64,000 bases of DNA from Symbiodinium sp. CCMP2592 (taxonomy: Eukaryota; Sar; Dinophyceae; Suessiales; Symbiodiniaceae), in NCBI GenBank assembly GCA_905221615.1, contig CAJNDT010005357.1, forward strand, positions 147,330-211,329. The letters run 5' to 3'. This document shows positions 10,901 through 19,768 of this stretch, one piece after another; within the stretch, counting starts at the first letter, position 1; each line of letters starts with the position of its first letter. Under the pieces are notes generated by a model. That model ran no database searches. It had not been told where the DNA came from and worked only from the letters and a program-made list of their open reading frames with translations. The position numbers and the translations under genes were made by a program.

Positions 10901-12544
10901 GCGCACGAGGTTAGTCCCAGTAAGAGGTCTAAGGTGCCAGCACCCAAAGACTGGCTCCAAGCTGATAACGAGGAGGATGAAGCAGATCACTCCCCTGATG
11001 TTGCAACCGTCAGGGCCGCCCAGCGGCACGTTGGAGAACTTCTATGGCTCGCTCAGCGAGCAAGACCAGACCTCCAATATACGGTTGCCATAGCCTCCAG
11101 CTTGACGCTTAGGAAGCCTGAAAGAGTGATTTCGATCAGTCTAAGGACGCTGGCCTATCTTCAAGAGACCTTTCACTGTGCCCTCAAAGTAGTTCCGGAT
11201 TCTGAGGACCCGCCGGAGTTGTGTGCATGGTCTGATGCCTCGTACGCACCCACAGGTTCAAAGAGCCACGGCTGCTCAGCTGTGTTCTACAGAGGAGTGC
11301 CAATAAGCTGGAGGAGTTCACGGCAAGGGTTCATAACCTTGTCAACAGCGGAAGCCGAACTGGTTGCGGCCTCGGAGGCTGCCCTGATGAATGATTCGGT
11401 CCTAGCACTGGTGATGGACGTGTACAAAGGACTGATTGTTCAGAAACTAAAGATAGACAACGCCGCAGCAGTGAGCATCAGCTCCGAAGGAGTTGGATCG
11501 TGGCGTACACGACATCTTAAAATCAGGCATGGATGGCTCCGCGAAAAATTTTCCAGTGGCATTCTTCAGATATCTTTTGTACCGGGACAGGAACAACGTG
11601 CCGACATAGGCACAAAAGCACTGAGCGCTGATCGGCTAAAGGAGCTGATGCTTCTCTGGGGGTTTGTATGGCCTGAGTCAGAGTGCAAGGCCATTGACTC
11701 CACAAATCAACAAGCTTGCTTGATGCGACTCATAGTGTTAGCAACCATAGCTTTGCAACTGGAGCAGGCCCAAGGAGAGAAGTTCTTGGACGAGGACTCC
11801 CAGTGCCCTAAAGGTGGAGAAGTAGACTTTTACAAAGCCCCCTTGGAGGTTGAAAATCCCTTGAGCATATATGTTATCATAGGCTGTGGTGTCCTAGGGG
11901 TGTTGATTGCTTGGGAGGTCGGAAAGTTTCTTGTTAAGTTTGCTGCAAGAAAGGTTGGTAGATGTGCGAAGAATAGAAGGCTACGTAAGGAAGTGCAGAA
12001 TCAGCTAAGGCTTCAACTGCAGAATCCTGCCAATTCAGGCCCTCTACCGCCAAGCAGCGGCACTTGCAGACCTGACCCTGTAAACCTCCCTAAGGTAAGC
12101 CCTAATCCTGTGGACCATAATCGTGAGTTCGCTCGTCACCAGGCGTTGTATCCAAGCACGCAGGTATTCATCCCTGCACCACCTGCACCACCGTTGCCAC
12201 CGGCTCCTGTCCGTGTCGGCATGCATGACCGTCCCTCATCCTCTACTTCACCACCTCCACCTCCTCCTAGGTCGAGGAACGCTGGGACTAGGAGCAGGGT
12301 TGAAGAGGTTGTAAGCGAGGAGCTGCAGAGGCAAGTAGAGAGGTGGCTTCCACAAAAGCAAGACGGCTCCACGCAAACTGACAGGGACCGAGTCTTTTGT
12401 CTGACAGGACAAGAGGCAATGTACAGCACTAGGAAAGGTGGGAGTTACCATTTCTTCAGAGACTGTGCAGCCATCCGAAACTCCAACGTTGATTCGAGAA
12501 GGTTTTGTGCTTTCTGCTTTAACAGGAGGTTCGGGACTGGATGA
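1937..12544 (+). CDS. Copia-1 Gag-Pol polyprotein (3,535 aa)
   Basis: A single uninterrupted frame that would make every protein needed for copia retrotransposition. Order: Ala/Pro/Gln-rich N-terminus; coiled coil about 280-315; Pro-rich repeats about 397-528 (PSGYPSGL units); helical capsid-like region about 625-840; CCCH finger C888-x8-C897-x5-C903-x3-H907; CCHC knuckle C921-C934; protease DSG at 1073; integrase zinc site H1517, H1522, C1529, C1532; integrase catalytic D1556, D1944, E1981, with about 390 residues between the two Asp instead of roughly 60; oxygenase-like fold about 2,175-2,320 (H2232-x-D2234, H2297); RT with D2805 and YVDD 2920-2923; RNase H D3100, E3139, D3174; a D-I-G-T-K box at 3223; membrane segment about 3,310-3,333; C-terminal Cys/His cluster H3505, C3510, C3524, C3527. 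The ATG lies in the LTR, and a later Met could be the true start. The large acidic insertion and the oxygenase-like segment are not part of standard copia proteins. Confidence 0.93.
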   Translation: MDGANPNMHDLPDHQVMSAQGYGTLPSSALVNGTTPLQQLDLDGEIRQPQHSATMENPALVAGQAPAGSVAGGVKAPTPPPPPSGQVMGYGSTGASEASMGQSTQAGGQGGTSSALAASAVPPPMMRTDVVGAASSASPPVDGLQDQRVHEAQTLTTQVLQQNEAQPQLGAQLHLEGGPKAPSMMVTVGGQGFFAQGVQWMLQKIADVGGQEVLVTQPSSQTAQTEYQTPVTPKSLFSPEQMRRFAQLEEQAPQLYQHVAGPVGQVASPPSSASLSMEVIQAEVRRQVERELEVRNRRLRELEEENRRLREENVGSVAPAAPPKVNANGLGGFLGGWLPGSRGFWPNASRSSPAPPPHPPPHSQSPALPPPLPPHPNLRNPGYGSVADGLPLSNASPPSGYPSGLVLGAPSVWQSMPAAPPSHYPNPSGYPSGLVPLGVPSAPVPLASEQPVANPNPSGYPSGLVPLGVPSAPVPLVAEQPAANPNPSGCPSGLVLSGIPNASAPRVQEQPASNPNPYGYPSGLGPSDPSGWQAYAAQQGAGDSDQSGRATCPAAPIAPSPATLPIERSGERATGGDSLGSNSLELLIAGMRQLQEVSMRSSESPKSENVKPGITSLPTLVEPGPEAPVDFQDWVYTISPAMQDISDNSAEWWENILLSAESYYSEFLKLDPVARLSHKPQPNEVLKQQRWKRVEKRAETLVLAALPKTVREECVAGRLTGILAIWCRVMVIYQPGSLLERATALKCLESPSEAADAASAAKALRKWHRWLLRVRSVGGTPPDPIILIRALTLVCKKPLEVHAEAAFRIQLARSTLRVDINPSSAKVDELYGLLLAEMENLSHSGAVPKGPKTATMAQTNANATTAPVPPPPKPNQQPQAKAKSATPCRNFLTDAGCSRGAKCGFAHDTSSLTRAQRGQRCFNCGSTGHRVQECKAPKPDSPTGSKGDAKGGGKGGKGGNQESPKAKSSSGEGVEGAKPPPPAPKVSDALQSSAASSSVATPSPPGQSSSADSSKLKAMIAEAHQMLQDLKSTSRGSESSVELPKMAMMWADLPDIPQLPQLTFAQEKDALLDSGASHALRPQKNQEEAASAEPIEVILAGDGRKSLRQNAGGTLLSDTPGAQTILPLGALVRELGCSIKWTRKGLTLRHPTYGVLRTQIRGGCPQLAETEALRLISELESKRLERFEGQLCELQARIEAAEATSWEEPLCRYLTQGDRKELMVAVQRLEIHDDHATQAMFSQVRDLSKGKEWEYLKELGFPRSKRRRLMKSARWMVHHDDNGGVFNALGELGESFKISSRTLNEYQASAVSGLLLWAASQGKLGCVTLHATTQEDMALCVLLWILNSFATGTSMPMSITVDPELGSQWQSLIVGFAFRVITLEGKVAVSTIPLPELEFTQSRAGFAREVLRSLRRVYGKSDPGPSTAHWTEQLDRELAHNRLSQPSSQINGRDDSEGSCSDPCASLVGARKARFPTRRRALASKPAQKDKVELSTAASNPILAAADAAKLEEWRLHLAAGHQPYRKDCATCVASAATGHAHRRITHKTPCVLSLDIAGPFKKGGKSVDGGLTYFEKEVKYALVASYRAPLEVFRPSEKAKSDESRAPDEEPEGVGIDGQGVFEEEPDEPLFEDEEDKDEDGFLLSEGEQEKAEMRKIVGPFAEVVQRAPRFLPPQRRFARMNAQEAGQWYNPDAATAVQFPEGYPPPLRDRWEDLVIPSIDEDCLVEHFVPIALYMERNKDWDEDSDVVFVDQDGELEPTVVARVLRCEAHVSPGRNEFWYFQVYNLLEQREEFYFILEEFSRRPDTLNFPPRPPNLIPPPSPFDGYQPPPRLAMMRADYECSEYVHSECEEHADIDKHVDQELVGSWPGQEGKALDKSAEEVMSKEELKAKVEELSKPVSQGSVFFAKALVSRKGPEVLTALQEIVIQLEQYGLFVAKVHTDRAREFLSYKRVRSWLASKGIARSFTSGIEPAANGTGEHAVKWMKRRVRQLLISSGAPASQWPAAMQWAITKQIREKLPVGDPNIPPFHAKVWFRSKRYGLQKKGQDFEPRWEEGRYACPSSTVSEGHVIIKPTGEYTTCKGIKLGVERLEEHVPLPEVEGEVDVPARRLRDKTRLAALEAEEEVLDAELLAKELYASKDFSHQKCQLLLKASGIAEITRAGVRGTPESVVLGSYAQGGLKGATKETMKRPHLTKFLNEFLRVHLGQQGVKEASWASLAVYHNPSVGLHRDMRNEPQTRNFVMQLTDKIEGGLWISDSTIGEPVDMLLPTGREQGGSKVNIDGQVVGFDPRQWHCLVPAIQHVWVIAGYTPRGVLEIPEQTREDLKGLGFRFPDHKALKLVTTPTEGEQDGVFPEKPCEAGNAPRVIPGKPCEAGNAPRVQHLLCHQQPHSYAFEMPSPKLASLSPGVDNLDSKPFSKDFILLADRLEQVCRARRGESVAGSVEVKVWAAQRGVKGPRRGVDLGAAGSGIDPPKGDKISTKVGPSFKINPHPGFVPRIGFAGSGVDPPKGDKISAKACHPSESTLRFLVQQHRQDLETPPPNSPGLGVSKPGIADLLEVGTSKQPGGTTFVEIGELPCIKAIRIGPGSAQAQSNPDQRGEASSSSQGTGDRGLQLPWASARGTRASTGMQHPQRDRRDRFWELVDPVRSGYPHQPRLNKTSANVITPGVEEILQSLVEPLGVVYTVDPKEVKARLSLWKAAAQKELNSLQSLGAIIRHRGREAKEYLQRTGVTPIPAKVVWTAKPPDPGSATLYKRKARIVACGNHEPESGEELFAAGSSAEVLRAVLTEAASKGWPAAGSDISTAFLRAPIPPGHFHALKPPSILEILELVEPGEVWEVQRAVYGYREAPRYWSEHRNTTLRSLRFKDEQGRWMGLKQGSLESNLWTIHQVREGVEPESSSPEDFDPVIQGYLLVYVDDLLFLGPVGVTEFLHQKISSIWECSKLKFAHNRADDEPLRFLGIEIKTCEGGFLLSQEAYISELLRAHEVSPSKRSKVPAPKDWLQADNEEDEADHSPDVATVRAAQRHVGELLWLAQRARPDLQYTVAIASSLTLRKPERVISISLRTLAYLQETFHCALKVVPDSEDPPELCAWSDASYAPTGSKSHGCSAVFYRGVPISWRSSRQGFITLSTAEAELVAASEAALMNDSVLALVMDVYKGLIVQKLKIDNAAAVSISSEGVGSWRTRHLKIRHGWLREKFSSGILQISFVPGQEQRADIGTKALSADRLKELMLLWGFVWPESECKAIDSTNQQACLMRLIVLATIALQLEQAQGEKFLDEDSQCPKGGEVDFYKAPLEVENPLSIYVIIGCGVLGVLIAWEVGKFLVKFAARKVGRCAKNRRLRKEVQNQLRLQLQNPANSGPLPPSSGTCRPDPVNLPKVSPNPVDHNREFARHQALYPSTQVFIPAPPAPPLPPAPVRVGMHDRPSSSTSPPPPPPRSRNAGTRSRVEEVVSEELQRQVERWLPQKQDGSTQTDRDRVFCLTGQEAMYSTRKGGSYHFFRDCAAIRNSNVDSRRFCAFCFNRRFGTG
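1981..1995 (+). promoter_or_regulatory. Primer-binding site, half-tRNA(iMet) type
   Basis: The bases directly after the LTR, GGTTATGAGC, are complementary to GCTCATAACC, the anticodon loop and 3' stem side of eukaryotic initiator tRNA-Met (CAU anticodon). Drosophila copia is known to be primed from this internal 'half-tRNA' site rather than from the tRNA 3' end. The match to that known mode is read from sequence; use of it here is inference. The site lies inside the open reading frame. Confidence 0.7.
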
Positions 12545-12592
12545 CTCAGTCTGTTTTTTCCATAGAGATGGCATTAGTCTGGCGACGATGCC

Positions 12593-12601
12593 AAGGAGGG
12601 G
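12593..12601 (+). promoter_or_regulatory. Polypurine tract of Copia-1
   Basis: AAGGAGGGG ends exactly where the 3' LTR begins, the position expected for the plus-strand primer of an LTR retrotransposon. Confidence 0.8.
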
Positions 12602-12952
12602 TGTTGAAGCCTGAGTCTGCCCTCACCTCCCGAGTAGTTTCCGTCGTTTGAAGTGACTTGTCGTAGCCCTTGTGGTTCTTCAAGTGAGAGAGTGCAAGGC
12701 CCCTATGCTAGAAGACTTTAGAGTCGTGAACTTGGCCAAAGGCCGAACAGCCATCACAGGCATAGAAGGGCGTAGCCTCTCAACATACTTTCAGAGCTTT
12801 GTCGAGTGAAGTGAGAAAACATTCCGTTCGAGCGCCATGGTCAGTTTCAGTTGTCTGGATTCCTCTTCTGGGATCATCCGATAAATTTGGAACGAAGCTT
12901 GAGCTGAGATGGACGGTGCAAATCCCAACATGCACGATCTTCCAGATCATCA
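12602..12952 (+). repeat. 3' LTR of Copia-1
   Basis: 351 bp, identical to the 5' LTR except for one C-to-T difference in the CTCTTCYGGG stretch. It is followed directly by TAGTAG repeats. The first codons of the polyprotein are duplicated here without the rest of the gene. Confidence 0.97.
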
Positions 12953-13155
12953 TAGTAGTAGTAGCAACAGCAGTAGCCGTCGTAGAGTAAGAGCAGAAGT
13001 GTAGCAAAAAAAGTGGAAGTAGTGGTGGTAGTAGCAGTATAGTATGGTACAGTGCAGTCGAGTATAGTATGGTATAGCACAGTGTAGCACACTGTAATAT
13101 AGTGTAGTAACCTAGTAAAATCGTAGCATGGTAGTCGTAGAAGTACTGGTAGTAC

Positions 13156-13200
<45 letters not shown>

Positions 13201-13345
13201 TGGTAGTGGTAGTAATGGTAGTAGTAGTAGTAGTAGTAGCAGGAGTAATAGTAGTAGTAGTCGTGGTGGTAGTGGTGCTGGTGTTGCTCTGGTAGTAGTA
13301 GTGGTAATCGTTGTCCTAGTAGCAGGCGTAGTTGTAGTCGTACAT

Positions 13346-13397
<52 letters not shown>

Positions 13398-13426
13398 TGA
13401 TTGTGGTAGTGGTAGTGGTAGTAGAA

Positions 13427-13469
<43 letters not shown>
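12953..13469. repeat. Degenerate (TAG)n tract, right flank of Copia-1
   Basis: TAG/GTA trinucleotides with interspersed TGG, TAC and TATAGTATGG variants; cleanest at 13,141-13,195 and 13,343-13,469. Poly-Thr, poly-Leu and poly-Val frames here are repeat artefacts. Confidence 0.95.
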
Positions 13470-13526
13470 GCGGCCCCCCCCTACCAACCACCCCCTTTTA
13501 CATGCGTTGCTTGGGGTGGGGAGGGG

Positions 13527-14028
13527 GCTGATAACGTACAGGCAGCCTCGAACAGTTGCCAACGAATATCCACACAGGAACTGCTCCAAGTAGCCCAGAT
13601 GCTCCAGGATGTTTTGTATGCTATGCTCATGATGCGATTGCACGCGTGGGGGGGGTGGGGGGTGGGGGGGGGGGGCTGATAACGTACAGGCAGCCTCGAA
13701 CAGTTGCCAGCCTGCTCCTAGTAGCCCAGATGCTCCAGGATGCTTTGTGCTATGCTCATGATGCGATTGCATGCGTGGGGGTGGGGTGGGGGGTGGAGGG
13801 GGGGGGGGGGGCTGATAACGTACAGGCAGTTACCAGCGAATATCCACAAGAACTGCTCCTAGTAGCCCAGATGCTCCAGGATGCTTTGTATGCTATGCTC
13901 ATGATGCGATTGCATGCGTGGGGGGGGGTGGGGGGGGGGGGCTGATAACGTACAGGCAGCCTCGAACAGTTGCCAGCGAATATCCACAGGAACTGTTCAC
14001 AGTAGCCCAGATGCTCCACGATGGTCTA
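13527..14028. repeat. Four-copy minisatellite with poly-G spacers
   Basis: The phrase GCTGATAACGTACAGGCAG starts at 13,527, 13,675, 13,811 and 13,941, giving units of 148, 136 and 130 bp. Each unit ends in a G/GT-only run of 15-35 bases. Copies 1 and 4 are complete; copies 2 and 3 have lost short internal pieces around the TTGCCAACGAATATC stretch. No coding function is apparent. Confidence 0.9.
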
Positions 14029-14742
14029 GTGTATGGCTATATTTACTTTGCGAAGATACTTGACTGCTTGACGGTCTCGCCGTCGTTTTTGTTTGTCGAT
14101 ACAGCTCTTCTAGTGGATGGCTGGCTTGTGCGGGAACGTCGTTTCGCTCAAGCCTCCACGCCAACCATTGACTGCTAGCTCCACCAAACCTTGCAGGGAC
14201 ACGCGCCAAGGAATGACTGCCAGCTCCAAAAAAACCTGCGAGACACGTGCAGTCGCAATCTGCATGCCTCTCTGTTCTGTTCAAGTCGTGATGATGTTCG
14301 TTGTTGATGATGATGATGACGAAGATTTAACATACCAGATGAACTACTTTAAAGACCGAGTAAAACAAGCCTTCCCCCACCCAATTTCGAGTTTTCGCTG
14401 AAAGCCCTCGCAAAGGCAAGCAGACAATGTAGAAAAGTCCAGAGGTAGGCTTGGCAACTTTATAAGATGGCGGACATCCCGAAAGTACTGTAAATACCGA
14501 GTAAAATGGCTCTTGCAGAGATGTTGTTCGAGGTGTCCGCATAACAATCTCGACTTCATTCTTCCCGCACCCCCACGCACCCCCACAACAAAAAACTCCA
14601 CAATCGGATGCTGGAGTTTGAAAACTCGCAGGTGAAATTTCTAGCTTCATAAGATATTCCTACATGACGAAAGTGCTGTAAATACCGAGTAAAACGGATG
14701 TGGGTTACAAGAGTATGTAAAAGAGGTGGTTGGTAGGGGGGG
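14029..14742. other. Unassigned; carries a recurring 16-mer
   Basis: No gene recognised. The motif TAAATACCGAGTAAAA occurs at about 14,491 and 14,680, with a diverged copy (TAAAGACCGAGTAAAA) at about 14,350. The first two are preceded by CGAAAGTRCTG. The spacing is irregular, so this is a dispersed rather than a strict tandem repeat. Confidence 0.5.
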
Positions 14743-14747
14743 GTGGC

Positions 14748-14797
<50 letters not shown>

Positions 14798-14821
14798 ATT
14801 GTGGTAGTGGTAGTGGTAGTG

Positions 14822-14878
<57 letters not shown>

Positions 14879-15180
14879 ATAGCAGTTGTAGAAATAGTAG
14901 TACTGGTAGCAGTAGTAGTAGTCGTCGTAGTAAAGTAGTATTAGTAGCAGTAGCAGTAGAAGCAGTAGAAGCAGTAGCGGCAGTACTAGCAGTACTAGTA
15001 GCACCAGTAGTAGTAGTAGCAGTAGTAGTAGTAGTAGTAGTAGTACTAGTAGCAGTAGTAGCAGTAGTCGTAGTAATAGTAGTAGTACTAGTAGCAGTAG
15101 TGGTAGTGGTAGTGGTAGCAAAAAGAAGTAGAAGAAGTAGTACTAGTAGTAACAGCAGAAGTAGCAGTAATTAGTATCAG
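14743..15180. repeat. (TAG)n microsatellite
   Basis: AGT/TAG repeats with GGT and GCA variants, nearly pure at 14,750-14,795 and 14,825-14,877. Long Ser, Val and Leu frames from it are artefacts. Confidence 0.95.
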
Positions 15181-15960
15181 CAGCGGTGCAATCGATATAG
15201 TATATTGTTTACAGTATATGGTTACATAGTAGATGTAGTAGATAAACAAGTAGTAGTTGTTAGTAGATCAACGTAATAGATATAACTTAATATATAGTAT
15301 ATCAAAGTACATAGTAAAAGTATACAGTATAAAGTATAGATTATAAAGTATAGTATATATAGTATGTACTAGATATAGTATGTTGTAGAGGCTGTATAAT
15401 GGAACATACATGGCATATAGTATATAGCATATCGAATGTATTAGATAGTATAATGTATAATGTGGATTGTGTAATGGTGTGCAGCCTGTAGTATATAGCT
15501 TATAGTTTACAGTATATAGTACACACATGTACACACAGTACACAGTAGGTGAAGTGTATAGTAGTTATATCTGTACACATTTTGATATGGTATCTAATAT
15601 ATCTTAATAAACAATATATAGTACATATTACATAGAAAACGGTATATAGTACATGGTACAAAATACATACTATCCTTTAGTTAGTATACAAGAAAAGTAA
15701 TACTACCCATAAAATATTTTGTATCTAGTGTACAATACATACCACACAGTACATAGTATATACCAACATAGTATGTAGTTTACCGTACATAGTATACAGT
15801 AAACAGTCTATAGTAGAAACAGCATATCCTAGATGAAGTAGATAGTAAAAATAATATAGTATTACTATATAGTAGAAAACCGTACCACAGCAGCATAGTA
15901 TATAGCTTCGTAGTATAGTATAGTTGTATCTCGGCATAGTAGTTTCGTGCAGAACTACAG
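15181..15960. repeat. AT-rich cryptically simple sequence
   Basis: Built mostly from shuffled ATAGTATATAGT, TACATAGTA and GTATACAGTA words. It looks like a TAG repeat that has expanded and decayed. Tyr/Leu-rich frames read from it have no domain. Confidence 0.8.
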
Positions 15961-16343
15961 TAGCATGGCAGCATATACATTAGGAAAGAAGTATAAATGT
16001 CTTAAAACTATGGGCACTATGATTATTATTCCATATTTCAAACAAAATCCCATTTGTTATTGTCAATTAACAATACTTTGGGCTTTCCCAGGTTCAAAGA
16101 CACTGATTCTTCACAGGAGTGTGCTGCCCGTTGCCCGGCACTGCTCCAGCACAGTTTTTTTACAAATATTCGAAAAATCTGCACAAGTGCCCCATCCTTT
16201 CCAAGTGAACAATGGCGTGTTATACTGTTATACTTTGTCGAGTTGCAGTGCACGCTGCGAGGATGAGGCTTAGGAAGCTAAATACTTCACTGCTTGTACA
16301 TTGCTGTCGATGGCGCCGATGTTGCGAAGAAGTACAAATTTCA
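15961..16343. other. Unassigned sequence
   Basis: A transition from AT-rich simple repeat to ordinary sequence. No gene or repeat was recognised on either strand. Confidence 0.4.
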
Positions 16344-18137
16344 TCACAACTCGCCTGAACATAGCAAACATAACAGCTGTGTACATTCCACGATCTCGAC
16401 GCAGGCAATGCCGACTTTTAAAATCTCCAGAAGCCAGGCCTTCCGTGTCTCCATCAGCATTGCGTTGCGGGTAGCTCGAAGAGCCAGACTGTTAAACTGA
16501 TGCTGGCACAACCACTCCGTGGACACATTCTGCGTCCTGACACCAGTGACGCGCCCTGCCTGCATAAAGTCCGCCGCTTTCTTTCGATCGGTGGAAGTGA
16601 AATCATCAGACGTCGATTTAGCGTTTGGACGGCTTTCGACCTTCATACAATTTCTGGCAGCTTCTGCTCGGAACTGACTAGCCTAGATGTCATGCATGCA
16701 AGGCGGCTGCCAAGGTCTAGAAAGGCTTCTTCTGACCTGGCCGGCTCAAGAGTGTTAACACCTCCAGCAGCATCATGTGATCGTGGATCCGACAACGGAC
16801 TGCCTCTTCTACTGCAGACCCTGAGTCCAGTGATGCCAGAAGTGTCGACAATGGCATTAGATCAAACGCTACTGCAAACAGCCGCAGCCTTCCGGGGGCC
16901 ACCACCTGCAACTAAGATGCACTTGTTGACTTTGATGTCGACCCGGAGTACAAGGACCGCAAAATTCTAGCCCAGATAACACTCCAACTTGACCAAGACC
17001 TGAAACACTGAACCAACCACACTACCACAACCCACAAAACTAAATTCTAGACCCATAAAGCCCAAACTCCTAGTCTCAGAACCCCAAACTTATTAATTGA
17101 TCAAGTACAGTCCCTGCGATTGCAGGGGTCCAAACCAGTTACATGGTACTACCGGCAGCCACGAACCATCCCGAAAGCCTAAAGATCTGCCGGAGTTCAA
17201 GCAGCTGCTGGCAGTGAAATCGGGGCCGGTACATGGCCACAAAAATCACATTTCAAAGGACCGCTGAGAGCAGATTGGAGGACTTGTGAGACGGTGCTTG
17301 CCGAAAGCTTGGCAGATCGCTTAACAAGCTACCATATCTAGCCTCATTACCAGGACCATAGCTGCTAAAGTCACCACACATCTCACCCGTCACCTGTCTT
17401 CCAACACCTCTTGGAGCCCGGTGTCAAAGGGAAACGATGCGACTCGCTCCCTTCTCCACAGGTATTGACTTCCATGCCTTGTTGGCCTTGTTTTTGTCAA
17501 GCTGTGCCTTCAAGGCACCGAGTGTGGCAGGATCTTTGCACGGAGCCTTGTTCGTTGATTTCTTCCTCGGTACAGCCCAGCCACTCCAGTCCATCTCCTG
17601 CTCGCTGGGACTTGGACTTGTCTGCGATGTGCGCATGGATGCCGCGCAGCTGGCCGGAGCAGTTGACCTTTCAGACTCCGGTTCACCGGGAGCGGGCATG
17701 TGGCACTGCATAGCCTCGTGCAAGGGATCTTCGAGAAGGTTGAAGCGCCGCGACGGGCTCCGTGCCGTTCCTGGCAGGTGTTCGTTCTTCGCGATCTGTG
17801 GCACTCGCCCATCGGCCGGCTTTGTGCCCAACGAGCTGGAATCGTGCCCTAAGTGGTCAGAGCGTTACAGAGCAAGAAGAGCAAAACAGAAGCTAGAGAA
17901 GACAAACATTCAAAAAAGGGTTTTCACAGCCGGGAGACTAGAGGTTCCTGGTGCTTGCAACCAAGCCCTTGGACTTTGCGACACGTGGCTAGAGCTCGCG
18001 GTGGTCCCTGCAGTTGATACCTCGGACATGCATCTCTTGAAAACTCCTGCGGAGGACTGGCGGCTGACCGGGTCAGAAAATGGAGAACTCGGCATTCCGT
18101 TTAGCTCGAACGACATAGAAGCGTTGGCAGACGGCAT
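16344..18137 (-). other. Possible fragments of a spliced minus-strand gene
   Basis: Four minus-strand open stretches (18,137-17,910; 17,831-17,424; 16,911-16,717; 16,646-16,344) have protein-like composition. The second ends in a Lys/Ala/Asp-rich segment with KDPATLGALKAQL, typical of coding sequence, and the first is Ser-rich with a basic SRQSS...FKR stretch. They are in different frames with gaps between, so introns would be needed. A 268-codon frame on the opposite strand (17,437-18,243) competes for the same DNA. No family was recognised, and both strands may be non-coding. Confidence 0.2.
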
Positions 18138-18243
18138 GCTCGGCGCGCTCTTTGCCTGGCTGTCCCACGACCCGGGAAAGCAGAATTGTCTTGGTCATTG
18201 TTTGGTCGTTTCTTGTACAGGAAGACTCGAGAAGAGAACCTGA

Positions 18244-19768
18244 ATCTCCCGCAATCCCACCTGCAGCCGCCAGCCAGCAAGCCCGGGTCCCTTGTAGCCG
18301 TGTTAGCCTGACCCCCAAAACCCTTGCCCGAAACCTTACGCTGATGTGAAACCCTCGTTATAACAAGAGCACGAATGTATTACTGCCAGTATGAATCAGT
18401 ATTACCTGTTTGTAGGACAGCACTATTTGCGATTGTTTCCCAAACAGTGGGGTGCACATCAGGCGGTACCAATCTTCGCCACGCAGCGCCCATGGGAAAA
18501 CGTCCCTGCATCCCCTGGTGCAGTACATATTTTGCGCCCACGTCCTATTTTGTATGATGCAGGGCTGCTGCCCCCTCACTCCAGCCCCACGGTATCCACC
18601 CATTGCCTTGTTCTTCTTGTTTGGCCTTGTCCCCTCCCCCGCCCACCCCTGTGGGGTGGGGGCCTGTGGTCCTCTATGGCGCAGCCCGGCCTGTGGCGTG
18701 GTGCCTTTGGTCTTGCTTGGGTTATTGATCTCTCATGAGCTTCTGCGTCACCCACATCCTCCCATGCTGTGAGTTGCTGCTGTGTGTTCTGCAGAGGTGT
18801 GCTGCAGCTGTTTGTCAGAAGGAATGTCATCGTTATGGTGATCGCTACGATACTAGAGGATGTGATGTGGCCCTTTTCTCCCTGTCCCTGCTCTGATGCG
18901 TCTCTCCCCTCTGTGCAAATGCATAGGTTGTCACGCGGCGGATCATTGCAGTGGCACCGGTCAATTCCCTCGTCCTCCCTCCGTGTGGTTTGCGTGGGTT
19001 TCGTTCTGGTTCGGGGTGGTGACGATCCCATCTTCCGAAAACGACGGCTGTCACGAGTACGAGGATCGCCGTGAGCCAGCGGGGCCGGGTGGATCGCCGT
19101 GGAACGTTGCATCTCCAGGAGGCGGGACTGGAATACGCTTTTGCCTGCCTTCAACACTCTCAATCCCGCCAGTACTTGGGGGAAACCTGAATACTGCCAA
19201 TATCCGCCAATGCTCCACTGTGCTCCTGAATCGCGCCAGTATTGTCGTTTCCTGATGGCTTCCTGGCATTTGCTGGTGGTCTCTTCGTGGTCTCCTAGTC
19301 GTTTTTTGGTCGTTTCCCAGCCTCCTCGTGGTCTTGGTGGTCGTAGTGGTGGTCCTAGTGGTATCTAGTGGTCCTATACAGTGATCGTGGGCGTCATGGT
19401 CGTCGCGGTGCTTTCCAACTGTTGGGAAACGTACGCTGCAGTGTCGTCGAGTCGTCACTCCTCTGTACTCAGAAACCTCAACCAAGAAAATCCAAGCTGC
19501 AGGGGGTAGTTCAAAGGATGCTGTCCGCAATGCAGTCGATGAGGCGCCACTGGACTGCGTGTTAGATCGGCCCAGCTGGCCTGGTTGCGGTGTTGGTTCT
19601 TGCACAGCTTCATGAGGAAGTGTTTGGGTGTGGAGTTTGGGATATGTAAAGTTCACGCAAAAAGAATAGACTGCAATGCAATTGGGCAAAAAATATACTG
19701 CTATGCAATTTGGCAAAAACAGCTGATTCCTACACGACTCTGTCGCCCACAGCCGGCCTAGCACTTCT
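18244..19768. other. Unassigned sequence
   Basis: No recognisable domain. The longest frames (about 195 and 255 codons, minus strand) are low in structure and overlap CCT/GTGGTCGT-rich simple stretches near 19,280-19,370 (GTGGTC repeats). No gene is called. Confidence 0.4.

Larger units (their letters stand above)
1630..12952 (+). mobile_element. Full-length Ty1/copia LTR retrotransposon (Copia-1)
   Basis: Two 351-bp direct repeats with TG...CA ends enclose one 3,535-codon Gag-protease-integrase-RT-RNase H frame. Domain order (integrase before RT) is that of Ty1/copia. The LTRs differ at one position only (C at 1,898, T in the second copy), and the ORF has no stop, so the copy is young and may be competent. 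Flanking 5-mers TAGTA (1,625-1,629 and 12,953-12,957) fit the 5-bp duplication of copia elements, but in a TAG repeat they cannot be told apart from chance. A primer-binding site follows the 5' LTR and a purine tract precedes the 3' LTR. The element is about twice the length of a standard copia because of large extra segments in Gag, integrase and the region between integrase and RT. Confidence 0.95.

Noticed and set aside
1625-12957. TAGTA as proof of a target-site duplication for Copia-1
   Set aside because: Any 5-mer would match because both flanks are the same TAG repeat; consistent with a duplication, not evidence for it. The same caution applies to GTTGT around Copia-2.
13527-14028. CRISPR-like array of repeats and spacers
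   Set aside because: Units are 130-148 bp with poly-G spacers in a eukaryotic context; it is a minisatellite.
12874-15174. Poly-Thr, poly-Leu, poly-Val, poly-Ser and poly-Tyr frames
   Set aside because: By-products of TAG/AGT microsatellites; the same holds for 1,424-1,711, 36,524-36,934 and 37,261-37,969.
17437-18243. 268-codon plus-strand ORF as a gene
   Set aside because: No domain, and the minus strand of the same DNA looks equally or more protein-like; evidence is too weak to choose.
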